Shown here: piece by piece, positions 61,505-64,000 of the stretch
How the letters are laid out: each line of letters opens with the position of its first letter
How positions within the stretch are numbered: position 1 is the stretch's first letter
Source: Acridotheres tristis
Taxonomy: Eukaryota; Chordata; Aves; Passeriformes; Sturnidae
NCBI GenBank assembly: GCA_037013685.1
Contig: CM072887.1
Coordinates: 43,203,154-43,267,153, forward strand
Length of the DNA: 64,000 nt
Direction of reading: 5' to 3'
Notes under the pieces: model-generated
The model's input: the letters and a program-made list of their open reading frames with translations, nothing else
Databases searched by the model: none
What the model was told of the DNA's origin: nothing
Translations under genes and position numbers: made by a program

Positions 61505-63494
61505 AGTTAAAGCAGGGAAATAAATTGCTTGAATGGGTTTTGAACCCTTTTCTTTCTTCCTAATAATGAATATTTTCTTTTTCTGCAAGCAGGATCCTGG
61601 AATGAGAAGTCTCATAGTTTGGGGATATGTTCACACTGGGAACATTCACGTGACCTTTCAGATCACATTCCTCCTATTTATAAGAGTATTAGTCATCCAC
61701 TTACAGAGCAGAACTAATACCATGTTTGTTGAATGACTAAATGCATGCTATGAATAACCAGCTGAGGGTACTTAAAACCACAGTTACATCCAAGATCACA
61801 CAGAGAAGCAATGGCCAGCTAACGCTTAGATGGGACACAAATAATACTATTGCATGTAAAATGCATTTGAAAAACAATTTGAAGACAGTTCATTCACAGG
61901 AAGAAAGGACTAAATTAATCGCATAGATTCTTTTCTAGAGAGAGTTCACCTAGTTATTTAGACATATAGGAGAGCTGGCAAGAATGCATGACAGCTGAAG
62001 ACTTATATTTGACAAAAGTCCAGGCAGAACTAACTGTAAGACTAGGAGATCACAACTCTGCTGGACCTTGGCCTTTACACGACACAGAAAACGTCAGGGT
62101 TGTTGTTCTTCAACTTTGCAACTTTGTCACTGGCAAAACACGAGGTTCAGGAGCTCTGAGTAATATGTTATGCCTAATATGTTGCTCAACTTAGCTTCAG
62201 GGAAAGCACAATACAAACCATGCACGTTATTAGCCCCAACATGTTTGTGAGTACCAGCCAACATGAGTAAACTTTCTGTGCCTCAGATCTTACCAGTGGC
62301 CAGCAAACTGTCATAAGCAGTATCAGTTCCTGGGTCAGGGAAAAATGGTGTTTCCCAGGCTCTAAGGAGTGTTCCCTGCTGTGCATGCAGCAATATCAGC
62401 ACTTTGGGAAGCATTTAGCAGAACGAGATAGACGTAGTCAGTACATTCAGACCATTTTTGTAAAACCATATGAGTGCATGCATCTGTCAGGAGAAGATCT
62501 GGAGGAAAGGAAGAGTGAAAGACAAAAAGGTGGGTGGAACAGGAAGAAAGGAAGTATAGACAGCAGATTATGTGCCCCTCTATAAAAGAAACACAGAAGA
62601 AGTCTGGGCTGTGTGGGGTGCACATTTCTGACAGCAGGGAAAATGAAAATGGGAACAGCTCTGCAAAGAATTTATGAGAGTTTTGAATAATGATGTGCAA
62701 ATTATGGGCTGGAATGCAGAGTATTAAAGGACTTTGAATTCCCATCTGCCCTTCAGTTTAGCATTAAAGTCCAGTGATGTGCTTTCACACTGCAGAGGAT
62801 GGTGCTGAGGGGACACTGGAATGCCTGGCTGCACTACACTTTGGCCAAACCTTCTGAGGATGAGGTTGGACATTACTGGCAGGAAGTGCCCAGCTGTAGT
62901 CACCTGACACATCAGGGACCTGCCCCTGCCAGCACACCTCCCCAGTGCCAGCCTGCCCAGAGGGAGACCAGCACCACACCGCACAGGCAGCTGCTGAAAG
63001 GTCCAGTGAGAAGGTGGCAGCTAAAGGTGCAAACATTACTTCCTCATTGCAGCCTCTGTGAATGGCCCTGCCTGTGCAACACAGAGGATGTTTTGAATGG
63101 CAGAGCACAGTCAGTGAATCATCATATAAGCACTGCTGGTGTGTCCCAGCCTCAGTGTATCATCAAGCCTTCCTTTGGGTCAAGTAATCATCTGAGTCTG
63201 ACTCACCGCCACCACAGAGGCTTCTCCCAGCGCAGGCTGGCGTGGTCAGTGAGCAGAGCTAATTGAATGTGCTCTCACTGCTTCACCCGTGATCCAGGGG
63301 GGCTGGCAAGGCTGGGTGCAGCTTTCCATGCACACCCTGGTAGCACCTAGTGTGTTGGGCCCCACACAGAAGTCAGGTAACTAATTGTTAACCGTGTAAG
63401 TTGTCACTGTTTCCTTAAAAACTCCTCATGGGTCAAAGGGTTAGCACTTTCATGGGCTAGAGCTATGTCAGTAGCAAGACAAGGCCTACAAAAC
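61505..63494. other. Non-coding stretch, no gene supported
   Basis: The part at 62.8-63.3 kb is GC-richer, with overlapping frames on both strands up to 155 codons (62799-63266, plus) and no recognised domain. Nothing else is identifiable. Confidence 0.5.
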
Positions 63495-63575
63495 TCAGAA
63501 TAATTGAGGCTGACAGGGACCTCAGAAGGTCATCTGGTCTGACACCCCTACAAAGCCAGGTTTCAACACCCCCCT
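63495..63575 (-). mobile_element. Antisense CR1 LINE 3'-end remnant
   Basis: Read on the plus strand, 'cagaataattgaggctgaca' is followed by 'gggacctcagaaggtcatct', 'ggtctgacacccctacaaag' and 'ccaggtt'. This is the reverse-complement order of the avian CR1 3' end (tail with CAGAAT, then GGGACCTC, GGTCATCTAGTCCAACCCC, then CAAAGCAGGTT). The element therefore points leftward, with its 3' end near 63495. It is short and moderately diverged, and the right boundary is uncertain. Confidence 0.7.
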
Positions 63576-64000
63576 CCTAGTCCTCAGAGTCTGAGCTACC
63601 AGCATAGAGGAAGGAGAAATCCCATGCAAGCCAAGGTGCACTTGTGCTGCTGAAGCCCCACCCGGATCACACAATTAAGAAATAAAACTAATGGAAAAAT
63701 CCAGCAACATCAGGTAGTAGAAGAGGGTCACTGGAAAGAGAGTAAACAGGGGGAAAGACCAGCAAAACTAGTATAGGAGAGAGAGAAAGCATGTTTGCTT
63801 CCTTTGCTGACAAGATGGAGGTAAGAAGTGTGGTGTGGAGACATTTCTCCTTTCTCTCAGTTTGCTGCACATGGAAAGAAGCCACTTCCTGACACCACGA
63901 AGGCAAAGTAAGAGTCAAGGTTGCTGCATCTGGAAGAGGGAGCAGAGTCCTGGCTCCACCCTGCCTGCACACTTCTTCCTTCGCAGGCCTTGAGAGGGGT
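63576..64000. other. Non-coding end of window
   Basis: A short GA-rich patch lies near 63774-63790. A minus-strand frame of 94 codons (63688-63972) has no recognised domain. Confidence 0.5.

Noticed and set aside
1..64000. Search for CRISPR arrays, operons, phage, endogenous retroviral genes, known microRNAs, rRNA and mitochondrial inserts
   Set aside because: No spaced direct-repeat array, no recognisable viral or mitochondrial protein motif, and none of the well-known microRNA mature sequences I looked for were seen by eye. Short or diverged examples could be missed without a search.

Overview
This window looks like bird nuclear DNA, most likely from a passerine. Three kinds of dispersed repeat point there. 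CR1 LINE 3' ends lie near 3.2 kb, 16.2-16.4 kb and, antisense, 63.5 kb. At about 58.16-58.28 kb there is a short SINE whose head is tRNA-Ile-like and whose tail is CR1-like; this is the architecture of TguSINE1, described from zebra finch and other passerines. Otherwise the sequence is repeat-poor, CpG-depleted and has no long reading frame, as expected of avian intergenic or large-intron DNA. Bacterial, phage and organellar origin are all excluded: there are no operons, no ribosome-binding-site-led ORFs and no rRNA.

Layout. 1-16 kb: non-coding DNA with an old CR1 copy (3192-3340), three short perfect hairpins, a 67-bp T-rich tract (11742-11808), a possible degraded amniote repeat (12824-12900) and a T/G-rich patch (15667-15757). 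16-25 kb: the best CR1 (16224-16415) abutting a poly-T run, a 36-bp perfect AT palindrome (19504-19539), an 11-bp hairpin (20403-20428), a CAAA/CAAAA microsatellite (22651-22703), and a small CpG-rich patch (24590-24800) that contains a signal-peptide-like minus-strand frame. 25-49 kb: long stretches with nothing I can name. 49-64 kb: a (CA)n microsatellite, four splice-bounded open segments that could be exons but match nothing I recognise, an old L2/MIR-like 3' tail (56156-56233), the SINE, a pair of adjacent perfect hairpins rich in TTGCAA (61451-61504), and the antisense CR1 remnant.

No protein-coding gene can be assigned by homology from the sequence alone. The longest start-to-stop frame is 175 codons, and none of the frames over 100 codons carries a domain I recognise. 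The candidate exons are judged only on splice-site quality, open frame and composition. Similar sites occur by chance in 64 kb, so they are leads, not annotations. I found no CRISPR array, functional tRNA or rRNA gene, known microRNA, endogenous retrovirus or operon-like system.
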